Positions 7,701 to 14,744 of a stretch of 19,272 bases of DNA are shown here, piece after piece. Position 1 is the first letter of the stretch. Every line of letters starts with the position of its first letter. The notes under the pieces were generated by a model. That model was not told the DNA's origin and ran no database searches. It worked only from the letters and a program-made list of their open reading frames with translations. The stretch comes from SG8-4 sp964562575. GTDB taxonomy: Bacteria; Planctomycetota; Phycisphaerae; Sedimentisphaerales; Anaerobacaceae. Made by a program: the position numbers and the translations under genes. The stretch covers positions 1 to 19,272 of the forward strand of contig CAZLTY010000070.1 in the NCBI GenBank assembly GCA_964562575.1, read 5' to 3'.

Positions 7701-8262
7701 TGACCAGCGAATTCGCATCTCAAGTAATATGGAGTTGTACTGGGACCGGATATTCATGGCGTGTATACTTGAGGATGTGGAACTCAACGTCCGCCAAGTG
7801 CCGGTCAAAAGTGCAGATCTTCACTTCAAAGGGTTTCCGCGGGAGTACTCACCGGATGGACGTCCTCCGAACCTTTTCGATTATGATAATGTGGACCGTG
7901 CCGTACCCTGGAAACTTATGACCGGAGACTATACCCGTTATGGCCAAGTGGCCGAACTTCTTCGCCAGGCGGATGACTGTTATGTCATTATGGGCCGGGG
8001 TGAGGAACTTACACTGCGATTTCCTGCCGATGCTCTGGGCCCGATACCAGACGGATACCGTCGCTCGTTCATTCTCAAAACCGACAGCTTCTGCAAGGAC
8101 ATGGATCTTTACTCGGCACATCCCGATACGGTAGAACCGCTCCCTTATCATTCCATGAGCAACTATCCCTACGGGACAAAAGAGAAGTACCCCGATAACG
8201 ACAAGCACCGGGAATACCAAAGGAGATTCAATACCCGACGAATAGGTGGCGCCGGGTTCTGA
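4738..8262 (+). CDS. Large lipoprotein: TPR + seven-motif FG-GAP propeller + ASPIC/UnbV + unassigned C-terminal region
   Basis: The frame is open from ATG 4651, but I prefer ATG 4738 because it gives a clean lipoprotein signal (MLKTLQKIGCVL... ending LVSC at the lipobox); ATG 4723 is a second option. Numbering here is from 4651. TPR-like repeats span about 78-255. Seven D-x-D-x-D-G-type motifs follow (328, 376, 426, 490, 542, 592, 654), the number expected for a seven-bladed FG-GAP/VCBS propeller; the fourth (DFDDDR) and seventh (DFTGNG) are degenerate. An ASPIC/UnbV domain lies at about 682-775 (GHWIEIDLRG, AIGAR, GLGEFPKVDWLRITWPD). Residues about 782-1203 form a large beta-rich region starting SCPHLFAWDGSHFEFVSDF that I cannot assign to a named domain. 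The protein should be anchored in a membrane and act outside the cytoplasm, perhaps in calcium-dependent protein binding. It is the one-chain version of the split cassettes downstream. No clear promoter is visible; the MITE-like element lies just upstream. Confidence 0.9.
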   Translation: MLKTLQKIGCVLLVGLVLVSCRIQPDQPQKSDRIFASGDAKKTGSDSRVKALAHFNRGAGLLEQYKYEDAARAFESVLNAKPDWAAARFNLGLAYFNLQVKPGAKSYLELAREAYETVLQLDPDHLHARFCLGLYHQYVGENERAVEYFRSVHEGDPGDPYVLYKYAETLITLGSTDDGVKLLEKVIAIDPGFISAVYRLAIQYQRQRRRDEARSLFTRFKQLKDVELTGGTFTVLKAYGTVGKYYMALDAENLPLRPSAALPHRRIMFSPELKRFSERTSAWESSGRAVELPGIATGDIDGDGDLDLCITAFGTDGSVWLWRNDGAGQFSHDAALAQQGISPCFGDVDNDGDLDLWLGRAGADIYFENDGSGNFRQGHRAAIAGGQSVTHCARVLDVDSDGDLDFLAFRIERGTIPAGKTLKPTNSSLYNNNRDGSFVDIADKLGLTLEKTPVAAVAYDDFDDDRDMDLVVFSASGKETIAWVNDRAWTYRTLDAEKTDLVAEGVLSATSGDPDKDGDSDLLVFTNEGLQLFVNEGGFHFARHQGFSQRCGRLGGTGGQFADMDNDGDLDIVIADAHRHDGSRGPALLINDWPQRRFIDALEIDPGNLLSAIDSKGNASCVVADFTGNGKCDILIAPIGEEPYLVENVTPGGHWIEIDLRGTRGNEKKTRSNNSAIGARMEIKTGTIIQQYRVGASSGQVAMPPHRIHAGLGEFPKVDWLRITWPDAVLQAELELPSDQVMNIAELQRKVSSCPHLFAWDGSHFEFVSDFGGVGGIGYLVAPGVYGKPDPTEYLPIPNLKPRDGEYVFQVLEPTEETVYFDQARLIAVDHPFETKVYPHEMMAIGIPAPPFELFCFKETIEPVGAVDHRGIDVTTNIRSVDRSYAGAADLDQRFTGFAKDHFVELDFGDRLQEISPKSRLVLFLYGSVEYSYSSTNFAASQASLRSRAPSIHVFRDGVWVEIFHEVGYPAGIRHMMTLDVTAKVLPGDQRIRISSNMELYWDRIFMACILEDVELNVRQVPVKSADLHFKGFPREYSPDGRPPNLFDYDNVDRAVPWKLMTGDYTRYGQVAELLRQADDCYVIMGRGEELTLRFPADALGPIPDGYRRSFILKTDSFCKDMDLYSAHPDTVEPLPYHSMSNYPYGTKEKYPDNDKHREYQRRFNTRRIGGAGF

Positions 8263-8283
8263 AACAATATTCAGTAGACTCTT

Positions 8284-8312
8284 CGATCCGGTTGGAGAAA
8301 ACCGCGGGATCG
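8284..8312 (+). terminator. Weak candidate hairpin after the large lipoprotein gene
   Basis: CGATC-CGGTT pairs with AACCG-(CGG bulge)-GATCG, 21 nt after the stop at 8262. There is no T-tract after it. It could be a rho-independent terminator remnant or an mRNA-stabilising hairpin; the new promoter begins 10 bp downstream. Confidence 0.25.
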
Positions 8313-8322
8313 GCGAGGGACC

Positions 8323-8351
8323 TTGCATTCAAGTTGTATATAGGATATAAT
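8323..8351 (+). promoter_or_regulatory. Sigma70-type promoter for the TPR/propeller operon
   Basis: TTGCAT (8323-8328) and a consensus TATAAT (8346-8351) are separated by exactly 17 bp, in the only sizeable gap (154 bp) before the four-gene cassette. Transcription would start near 8358, leaving a leader of about 59 nt to the ATG at 8417. It is the best-looking promoter in the window. Confidence 0.65.
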
Positions 8352-8416
8352 GCCCACTCAGAATGTCCGTGTGAGACGTTATCACGAGGGGAAGAGACTG
8401 CGACTAAGGCTGTTGT

Positions 8417-9856
8417 ATGGAGAGGCACAGGATAACTGAGAGACCGCAAACACACAACTTCGGACACTCACTATCACCCACATCGGCTCGGTTGAAATAT
8501 GCCGCATGGATTCTGGTTATTGAGGTAGTCCTGAGTGTGTTCACCTGTGATTTCTTCGCAGTAAGTACCCGTGCAGGGCAACAGAGAACAAAGACAGTCT
8601 CGAACTCGACGGATCAAATGTTGCGGGTATCGGCCGGTCCAGAGCTCAGTGCCAGACAAGAGGTGGCAGCATTGAAAAAGGAGGAGCTGGAGCTTGTCGA
8701 AAGACTGATGAGAGATTTTCCCGATAACGTAAACCCGGTTGTATTGATGGGCAACATATGGGAGCGACATGGCGAGGCCACCAAGGCAGTGGAATTCTTC
8801 AAACAGGTATTGGAAGTAGATCCAAATCGGCCCGGCATTTATACAAGCATAGGGTGGTTTGCCATGCACAAAGGGCAGTATGCCGAGGCAATCGGATGTT
8901 GGCGAAAGGCTCTGGAAATTGATCCCAAAACTCCCGGATTACACAACAGTATAGCAGTTGCGTTGATGGGGCTCGGCGAACAGGATGAGGCAATCGAAGA
9001 ATTGAATAAGGACATTCAAATCTCTCCCCGGTCCAGTTTCAGTTACTTCCTTCTCGGGCAGTTGTATCTGCAGCGGAGAGAGTTTGAGAAGGCCAAGGAA
9101 AATTATGAAAAGGCGATAGCAATCCAGCCAGACTACACCAATGCCTACTACGGCCTCTTCACTGTCTGTACGAGATTGAAGCTAAAGGCCAGGGCCGGTG
9201 AGTATATGGCTGCATTTAGAAAACTGAAAACCGAGGACATGAAGGTTCTGAAGGATCGTAACGACGTTCTTGAGGACCTTGCTCAGATGCGAAAAGGTGC
9301 GGCTCAGACTTACCTTAATGCCGCAAGAGTATATCAATCAGGCGGACATCTGCAAAAGGCCGAAGGACTTCTCGGCCGCGCCGTTGCACTCGATCCGAAC
9401 AACACCGTATGCCTCGAAAGGTTGGCATCCTTGTACGCAGTGAATGACCGGGCAGGCGAGGCGATTAAGTTATACGAGAGAATCAGTGAAATTGAACCCG
9501 AAAATCCAATCTGTTACTTGAACATTGGACATCTTTCGGCCCGCCTCAGACAGACCGCCAAAGCGGAAGAGTCCTTCCGCAAGGTTATCAAGCTGGCGCC
9601 GGAATTGTCCGCGGGATATCGTGAGCTTGCCCAGCTATACCTGCAAACAGCAAGGGCGTTTCCCGAAGCCAGAAAACTTGCGGAAAAGGCCGTAGCATTA
9701 GAGGCAGTGGCAGTCAATTACTTTGTACTAAGCTGGGCCTGTGACAAAAGCGGTGATTCCGCAAACGCGCTCAAGGCAATACAGCGAGCTATACAATTAG
9801 AACCTGGCAATCCAAAGTACAAGACGATATATGAACACATCAAAAACCGTAATTAG
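8417..9856 (+). CDS. Membrane-anchored TPR protein (cassette copy 1)
   Basis: The product is 479 aa. ATG 8417 is preceded by AAGG at a suitable distance. One hydrophobic segment (about 28-48, YAAWILVIEVVLSVF) follows a basic N-terminus, predicting an inward N-terminus and a TPR domain outside the cytoplasm. After a linker, a helix with A-A-L-K-K-E-E (84-90) precedes TPR arrays at about 105-245 and 295-465; most repeats show the usual small residues and the 'ALEIDP/AIAIQP' boundary. A charged linker (about 265-292) separates the two arrays. TPRs act as protein-binding scaffolds, and the likely partner is the propeller encoded immediately downstream, since the two genes overlap by 26 nt. It is the paralogue of the gene at 11564, with the same domain layout and the same C-terminal N-P-K-Y-x-x-I-Y-E motif. 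Confidence 0.9.
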   Translation: MERHRITERPQTHNFGHSLSPTSARLKYAAWILVIEVVLSVFTCDFFAVSTRAGQQRTKTVSNSTDQMLRVSAGPELSARQEVAALKKEELELVERLMRDFPDNVNPVVLMGNIWERHGEATKAVEFFKQVLEVDPNRPGIYTSIGWFAMHKGQYAEAIGCWRKALEIDPKTPGLHNSIAVALMGLGEQDEAIEELNKDIQISPRSSFSYFLLGQLYLQRREFEKAKENYEKAIAIQPDYTNAYYGLFTVCTRLKLKARAGEYMAAFRKLKTEDMKVLKDRNDVLEDLAQMRKGAAQTYLNAARVYQSGGHLQKAEGLLGRAVALDPNNTVCLERLASLYAVNDRAGEAIKLYERISEIEPENPICYLNIGHLSARLRQTAKAEESFRKVIKLAPELSAGYRELAQLYLQTARAFPEARKLAEKAVALEAVAVNYFVLSWACDKSGDSANALKAIQRAIQLEPGNPKYKTIYEHIKNRN

Positions 9857-11564
9857 ATCCATGCACGTCGGAGGAGATCGAGACAGCCTGATAAGTTTCG
9901 GATACTCCCAGGCAATAGTCTTGGTCGTATTCTGTGTCTTTAGCGGTGCGCCCGCTAACGGTCAAATCGTGTTTAGCGATGTCACAAAGGAAACGGGAAT
10001 AACCTTCGTACACACTGATGGCGGGTCCGGCCGGCGCTACGTGATGGAGACGGTGAGTGCAGGTTTAGCTCTTTTCGATTTTGACGGTGACGGCAATACA
10101 GATGTCTACTTTCTAAATGGCGCGCCGCTCAAGGGAACGAATAGTGACACCAGGCCGAGCAATGCGCTCTATCGCAACGAAGGGGGTTGGAAATTCACCG
10201 AAGTTACGGAAAAGGCCGGTGTGGGTGATCCCGGGTATGGTTTAGGGGTTGCTGTCGGCGATTATGATAATGATGGGGATCCGGACATTTACGTAAATAA
10301 TTACGGCCCCAATGTTCTGTACAGGAATAACGGTGACGGCACTTTTACGGAAGTCACGAAAGAGGCGGGCGTCGACAACGGCTTTCAAGTAGGAGCAGGG
10401 GCCTGCTTTCTCGACATGGACAAGGATGGTGATCTGGACCTTTTCGTTTCGGTCTATCTTGACTTTTCTTATGAGAAACATGTCGTGACCACAGCAAAAG
10501 GATTTCCGGTGTATGCAAATCCCCGTTTTTTTGCCCCTTTGCCTGATACCCTGTACCGTAACAACGGCGACGGTACTTTTACTGATGTCAGCAGAGAATC
10601 CGGAGTGGCAAATCACGCCGGCTGGGGCATGGGAACTGTATGCGGCGATTACGACAACGACGGCGATACGGATATCTTCGTAGCTAACGATGTGGGAGAG
10701 AACTTCCTTTTCGATAATGACGGAACGGGCAGGTTCGAAGAAGTTGGACTGATAACCGGTACTGCTTATGATCTCCACGGTGACGAGCAGGGAAGCATGG
10801 GCGTAGACTGCGGCGATTACGACAATGATGGGCTTCTGGATTTCTATGTGACTTCGTATCAAGGGCAGCTCGCCACTCTCTATCGAAATCTCTCAGACAG
10901 GATGTTCGAAGATGTAACGCTAACGACCGGCGCCGGAATGGGAACACTTGCCCATGTGACCTGGGGCAATGGCTTCGTCGATTTCAATAATGATGGATTT
11001 CGTGACATCTTCGTTGCATGTGGACATCTTCAGGATAATGTTGAGCAGTTCGACGATACGACCACGTATTCTGCGCAGAATATAATGTTGATGAATACCG
11101 GCGATGGAAAGTTCGTCGATGTCTCTGAAAGAAGCGGTGACGGCATGAAGGTGAAGTTGAGCAGTCGTGGTGCAGGCTTTGACGATCTGGATAATGACGG
11201 CGACGTGGACGTGGTAATCCTGAACTCTCGCCGGGAACCTACGATCTTGAGAAATGAATCACCTTCTAAAGGTCATTGGCTGCAGATTCGTTTGCGAGGA
11301 GCCAAGACCAACCCAGATGGCGTAGGGGCGCAGACAGAAGTGACGGCGGGTGACTTGACCCTTCTGGATGAGGTTCACAGCGGTCGAGGATATCAAAGCC
11401 ACTATGGAACGCGTCTTCACTTTGGACTGGGAAACCGCAAGAAGGTTGACCGGATCAAAGTTCGCTGGATAGGCGGCGACATCGATGTGTTTGAGAATGT
11501 TGCTGTAGATCAATTCCTGATTATTACACAAGATTCAAAAAACCTTGGCCGATGTAATTTGTGA
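9831..11564 (+). CDS. Secreted CRTAC1-type FG-GAP propeller with ASPIC/UnbV domain (cassette copy 1)
   Basis: The product is 577 aa. The ATG at 9831 lies inside the end of the TPR gene (26-nt overlap); ATG 9861 is an alternative. A hydrophobic signal sequence lies at about 26-44 (SQAIVLVVFCVF...ANG-Q). Seven D-x-D-x-D-G motifs stand at 83, 144, 195, 273, 329, 384 (DFNNDG) and 452, indicating a seven-bladed integrin-alpha-like propeller with calcium-binding loops. Several blades carry the N-x-L-Y-R-N ... F-x-D/E-V-T signature. Residues about 481-565 are an ASPIC/UnbV domain (GHWLQIRLRG, NPDGVGAQ, EVHSGRGYQS, LHFGLG). The product should be periplasmic or extracellular. The biochemical function of this family in bacteria is poorly defined, and a binding rather than catalytic role is inferred. 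No strong ribosome-binding site precedes 9831, so translation is probably coupled to the TPR gene. Confidence 0.92.
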   Translation: MNTSKTVIRSMHVGGDRDSLISFGYSQAIVLVVFCVFSGAPANGQIVFSDVTKETGITFVHTDGGSGRRYVMETVSAGLALFDFDGDGNTDVYFLNGAPLKGTNSDTRPSNALYRNEGGWKFTEVTEKAGVGDPGYGLGVAVGDYDNDGDPDIYVNNYGPNVLYRNNGDGTFTEVTKEAGVDNGFQVGAGACFLDMDKDGDLDLFVSVYLDFSYEKHVVTTAKGFPVYANPRFFAPLPDTLYRNNGDGTFTDVSRESGVANHAGWGMGTVCGDYDNDGDTDIFVANDVGENFLFDNDGTGRFEEVGLITGTAYDLHGDEQGSMGVDCGDYDNDGLLDFYVTSYQGQLATLYRNLSDRMFEDVTLTTGAGMGTLAHVTWGNGFVDFNNDGFRDIFVACGHLQDNVEQFDDTTTYSAQNIMLMNTGDGKFVDVSERSGDGMKVKLSSRGAGFDDLDNDGDVDVVILNSRREPTILRNESPSKGHWLQIRLRGAKTNPDGVGAQTEVTAGDLTLLDEVHSGRGYQSHYGTRLHFGLGNRKKVDRIKVRWIGGDIDVFENVAVDQFLIITQDSKNLGRCNL

Positions 11565-13009
11565 TGAAAAAGCACAAGAAGATTAAGAGCCGCAAAAGAA
11601 AGACGTCCGCACGGTCGCACAAGCCTGCCCGACCTGCGCAGAAGAGGACCCCCTGGGCATTGATCTTCGGGCTGATGGCGTGTGTCATCGTTGTCGGCGT
11701 CCTTCTGCTATGGTGCCTATCCGGCTCAAGCGATAGAGCTCGAGAAACACAGGAGTCTTCCGAGCCTGTTAAACCGCAGGCCGCTGCCATCAAACTGAGC
11801 CCGGAAGAGGAAACCGCCGCGCTGAAGAAAGAGGAGATGGAGTTAGCTCAGCAGGTATTGACAGATTTTCCCAATAGTGACGGTTCCCACATGTTGATGG
11901 GGGATCTTTGCGCCAGACACGGCAATTCGACCGAGGCGGTGACGTTCTGGGAGAAAAGCCTCGAAATAAATCCCAGGAACTTCGATGCCTGTCGAAACGC
12001 CGGTCGTATCGCCCTGGAGACCGAGCAGTTCGACCGAGCCGTGGAGCTCTTGAGAAAGGCTCTGGAGATAAAGCCCAATGCCGCGGACCTGCGGAGTGAC
12101 ATTGCCAGAGCCCTTATGGACTCGGGCAAGTACGCCGAAGCCATCACAGAACTTCAGCAAGAGATCAAGGTTCTCCCGTCATCTTTCACCGCTCGTTTTC
12201 AGCTCGCAGAAGCATATCGGCAACAGAAGGAATATGATAAGGCTATAGAGCACTACGAACAGACGATCAGGCTCGAACCCGAACACAGCCATGCGCACTA
12301 CGGGCTGGCCATGGTCTACACAAGGACGGGCCAGCGCGACAAGGCTCGCCAGTACGTGGCTGCCTTCAAGAAGCTCCGAGAGAAGATCGATTCGGTCTAT
12401 AGTACCCGGCAGTCGGGCTCTCGTGAATATCTGGCGTCGCTGCGCGCAAGCGTAGTCAAGACATATCTCGGTGCCGAGCGGCTCTATCGCGACAGCGGCA
12501 ACATCGCAAAGGCCGAGGAACTCCTGAACAGGGCCTCCGGACTCGACCCCAACAACACTCGATCCCTGGAACGGTTGGCGTCTCTGTACTATACAACCAA
12601 GCGCCCCGGCAAGGCCCTGGAATGCTTCGAAAGAATCGCCCGGGTCGATCCGAACAATCATTTTTCCCATCTGAACATAGGGCGGGTCGCTACCCACTTG
12701 AAAATGTCTGATAAGGCCGAGCGTGCCTTCCGCAAGGCTATCAGTCTGGCCCCGAACGACCCGGCCGGTTACCGCGAGCTGGCGCGCTTCTATTTGGGAA
12801 CCAAAACAAACACCGCACAGGCTTACAATCTCGCGAAAAAAGCAATAACCTTGGGAAGAAACGCCGAGAGCTACTTTCTTTTGGGCTGGGCCGCCGACTT
12901 AAACGGCGACCGGATCGGCGCGCTCCAGGCCATGGAACAGGCAATAAAACTACAGCCGAGGAACCCGAAGTACAGGCAGATATATGAGGCGATCAAGAAG
13001 AAGAACTGA
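11564..13009 (+). CDS. Membrane-anchored TPR protein (cassette copy 2)
   Basis: The product is 481 aa from ATG 11564. The A of that ATG is the last base of the preceding TGA stop (TGATG), a classic translational-coupling junction; a GTG at 11561 would add one residue. The first about 28 residues are strikingly basic (MKKHKKIKSRKRK...), followed by one membrane helix (about 31-53, WALIFGLMACVIVVGVLLLW), so the TPR region should lie outside. The A-A-L-K-K-E-E helix of copy 1 is conserved (about 85-91), followed by two TPR arrays separated by a charged linker and ending N-P-K-Y-x-x-I-Y-E. It aligns with copy 1 throughout except at the N-terminal tail, which differs completely, suggesting a different cytoplasmic face or targeting signal. 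Confidence 0.9.
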   Translation: MKKHKKIKSRKRKTSARSHKPARPAQKRTPWALIFGLMACVIVVGVLLLWCLSGSSDRARETQESSEPVKPQAAAIKLSPEEETAALKKEEMELAQQVLTDFPNSDGSHMLMGDLCARHGNSTEAVTFWEKSLEINPRNFDACRNAGRIALETEQFDRAVELLRKALEIKPNAADLRSDIARALMDSGKYAEAITELQQEIKVLPSSFTARFQLAEAYRQQKEYDKAIEHYEQTIRLEPEHSHAHYGLAMVYTRTGQRDKARQYVAAFKKLREKIDSVYSTRQSGSREYLASLRASVVKTYLGAERLYRDSGNIAKAEELLNRASGLDPNNTRSLERLASLYYTTKRPGKALECFERIARVDPNNHFSHLNIGRVATHLKMSDKAERAFRKAISLAPNDPAGYRELARFYLGTKTNTAQAYNLAKKAITLGRNAESYFLLGWAADLNGDRIGALQAMEQAIKLQPRNPKYRQIYEAIKKKN

Positions 13010-14705
13010 CTGCCGCGCCCTTGCCCGTGGTTGGCAACGAATCCGCCGTGGCCGGCATCTCGTGGCGATGCTGGCGCTGACAGCGGCATTCTGTCAGGTG
13101 TGTCCCGGCAGTTCCATAGTCTTTAGAGATGTAACTAGCCAGACGGGAATGACTTTCAGGCACACCGATGGCAGCAGCGGCAAGCGGTACATAATGGAGA
13201 CGGTCGCCAGCGGTCTGGCACTCTTCGACTATGACAATGACGGTGATGTTGACATATATTTCCTGAACGGCCAACCGTTGAAAGGGGCCAAATTCGATGC
13301 CACACCGACCAACGCGCTCTATCGCAACGAAGGCAATTGGAAGTTCACCGACGTCACTGAACAGGCACGGGTGGGCGATACGGGGTACGGCCTGGGCGTT
13401 GCGGCGGGCGATTATGACAATGACGGCGACCTGGATGTTTATGTGAACAACCACGGCCCGAATGTGCTGTATCGCAACGAGGGCAATGGTACGTTCACCG
13501 ATGTCACAAGAAAGGCGGGCGTTGCCAACAGTTCTCACACAGGGGCCGGCGCGTGCTTTCTGGACATGGACAAAGACGGAGATCTGGACCTCTATGTCTC
13601 AAACTATTTTGATTTCTCCTATGAGAAACACAAGACCGGCGTGGCGGATGGCTTTCCTGTCTACACTAACCCGGCTTCTTTCCCCGCGGTGCCGGATGTG
13701 CTGTATCGCAATAATGGTGACGGCACGTTTACCGACGTCAGTAAGAGTGCGGGTGTGGCCGAGCACGCAAGCTGGGGTATGGGAATGGTCTGCGGCGACT
13801 ATGACAATGATGGCGATACAGATATATTTGTGGCCAATGACGGTGCAGGGAACTTTCTTTTTGAGAACGACGGTACGGGGAAATTCGAAGACGTGGGTCT
13901 TATATCCGGCGTTGCTTACGACATCCACGGCGATGGGCAGGGAAGCATGGGCGTTGACTGCGGCGATTACGACAACGACGGATTGTTGGATTTCTATGTG
14001 ACGTCTTACCAGAGCCAGTTGGCCACGTTGTACAGGAATCTGGGTGACGATGCGTTCGATGACGTGACACGATTGACCGGCGCCGGAGAAGGGACCGTCA
14101 CACACGTGACATGGGGGAATGGTTTGGTGGACTTCGATAACGACGGAGACCGTGACATCTTCGTCGCGTGCGGTCATCTGTTGGACAACGTTGACCTTTT
14201 CGACGACAGGTCCACCTATCTTGCCGCAAACGTCCTTCTGATGAACACCGGTGACGGCAAGTTCGTCAACGCCTCAAGGCAAAGCGGTGACGGAATGAAG
14301 GTCGAGCTTAGCAGCCGGGGTGCCGGCTTTGACGACTTAGATAACGATGGTGATGTGGATGTGGTGATACTGAACTCCCGGCGGGAACCTACTATTCTGA
14401 GGAACGATTCGCCTTCCAAAGGGCATTGGCTGGGAGTCCGCCTGAAGGGTGTCAAGACCAACCGAGATGGAATAGGAGCACAGGTCAAGGTAGTGGCCGG
14501 GGATTTGACTCTGATAGACGAAGTTCACAGCGGTCGTGGATATCAAAGCCATTACGGCACGCGCCTTCACTTCGGGTTGGGGGCCCGCGAGAAGGCCGAT
14601 CGTATCGAAGTACGATGGATCGGCGGTGGAGTCGACGTTTCTGAGAACATTGCAGTCGATAAGGTATTGACAATCACCGAAGGAACCGCTCCCGGGCAGC
14701 AGTGA
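12984..14705 (+). CDS. Secreted CRTAC1-type FG-GAP propeller with ASPIC/UnbV domain (cassette copy 2)
   Basis: The product is 573 aa. ATG 12984 overlaps the TPR gene by 26 nt, exactly as in copy 1. The N-terminus is Arg-rich, then hydrophobic (HLVAMLALTAAFCQVCPGSS), fitting a signal peptide with a long basic n-region. Seven D-x-D-x-D-G motifs occur at positions matching copy 1 (DYDNDG, DYDNDG, DMDKDG, DYDNDG, DYDNDG, DFDNDG, DLDNDG), and here none is degenerate. The ASPIC/UnbV domain at the C-terminus has GHWLGVRLKG, NRDGIGAQ, EVHSGRGYQS and LHFGLG. By eye roughly three quarters of residues match copy 1, far more than between the two TPR partners. It is likely to bind a ligand or partner outside the cytoplasm together with the preceding TPR protein. 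Confidence 0.92.
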   Translation: MRRSRRRTDCRALARGWQRIRRGRHLVAMLALTAAFCQVCPGSSIVFRDVTSQTGMTFRHTDGSSGKRYIMETVASGLALFDYDNDGDVDIYFLNGQPLKGAKFDATPTNALYRNEGNWKFTDVTEQARVGDTGYGLGVAAGDYDNDGDLDVYVNNHGPNVLYRNEGNGTFTDVTRKAGVANSSHTGAGACFLDMDKDGDLDLYVSNYFDFSYEKHKTGVADGFPVYTNPASFPAVPDVLYRNNGDGTFTDVSKSAGVAEHASWGMGMVCGDYDNDGDTDIFVANDGAGNFLFENDGTGKFEDVGLISGVAYDIHGDGQGSMGVDCGDYDNDGLLDFYVTSYQSQLATLYRNLGDDAFDDVTRLTGAGEGTVTHVTWGNGLVDFDNDGDRDIFVACGHLLDNVDLFDDRSTYLAANVLLMNTGDGKFVNASRQSGDGMKVELSSRGAGFDDLDNDGDVDVVILNSRREPTILRNDSPSKGHWLGVRLKGVKTNRDGIGAQVKVVAGDLTLIDEVHSGRGYQSHYGTRLHFGLGAREKADRIEVRWIGGGVDVSENIAVDKVLTITEGTAPGQQ

Positions 14706-14744
14706 GTGCTCCGCGGCTCCGTTTGGCTCGGAGAAAGGCAGACG

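Noticed and set aside
10242..10862. 206-codon minus-strand ORF (and its counterpart at 13599-14177)
   Set aside because: Both are antisense to the repeated D-x-D-x-D-G codons; the I/V-rich product (VVIVIIA-type strings) is the mirror of GAT/GAC/AAC codons.
8417..14705. Cassette propellers as integrin-like or enzyme genes
   Set aside because: The D-x-D-x-D-G loops support calcium binding and a propeller fold only; no catalytic motif is visible, so no enzyme activity is claimed.
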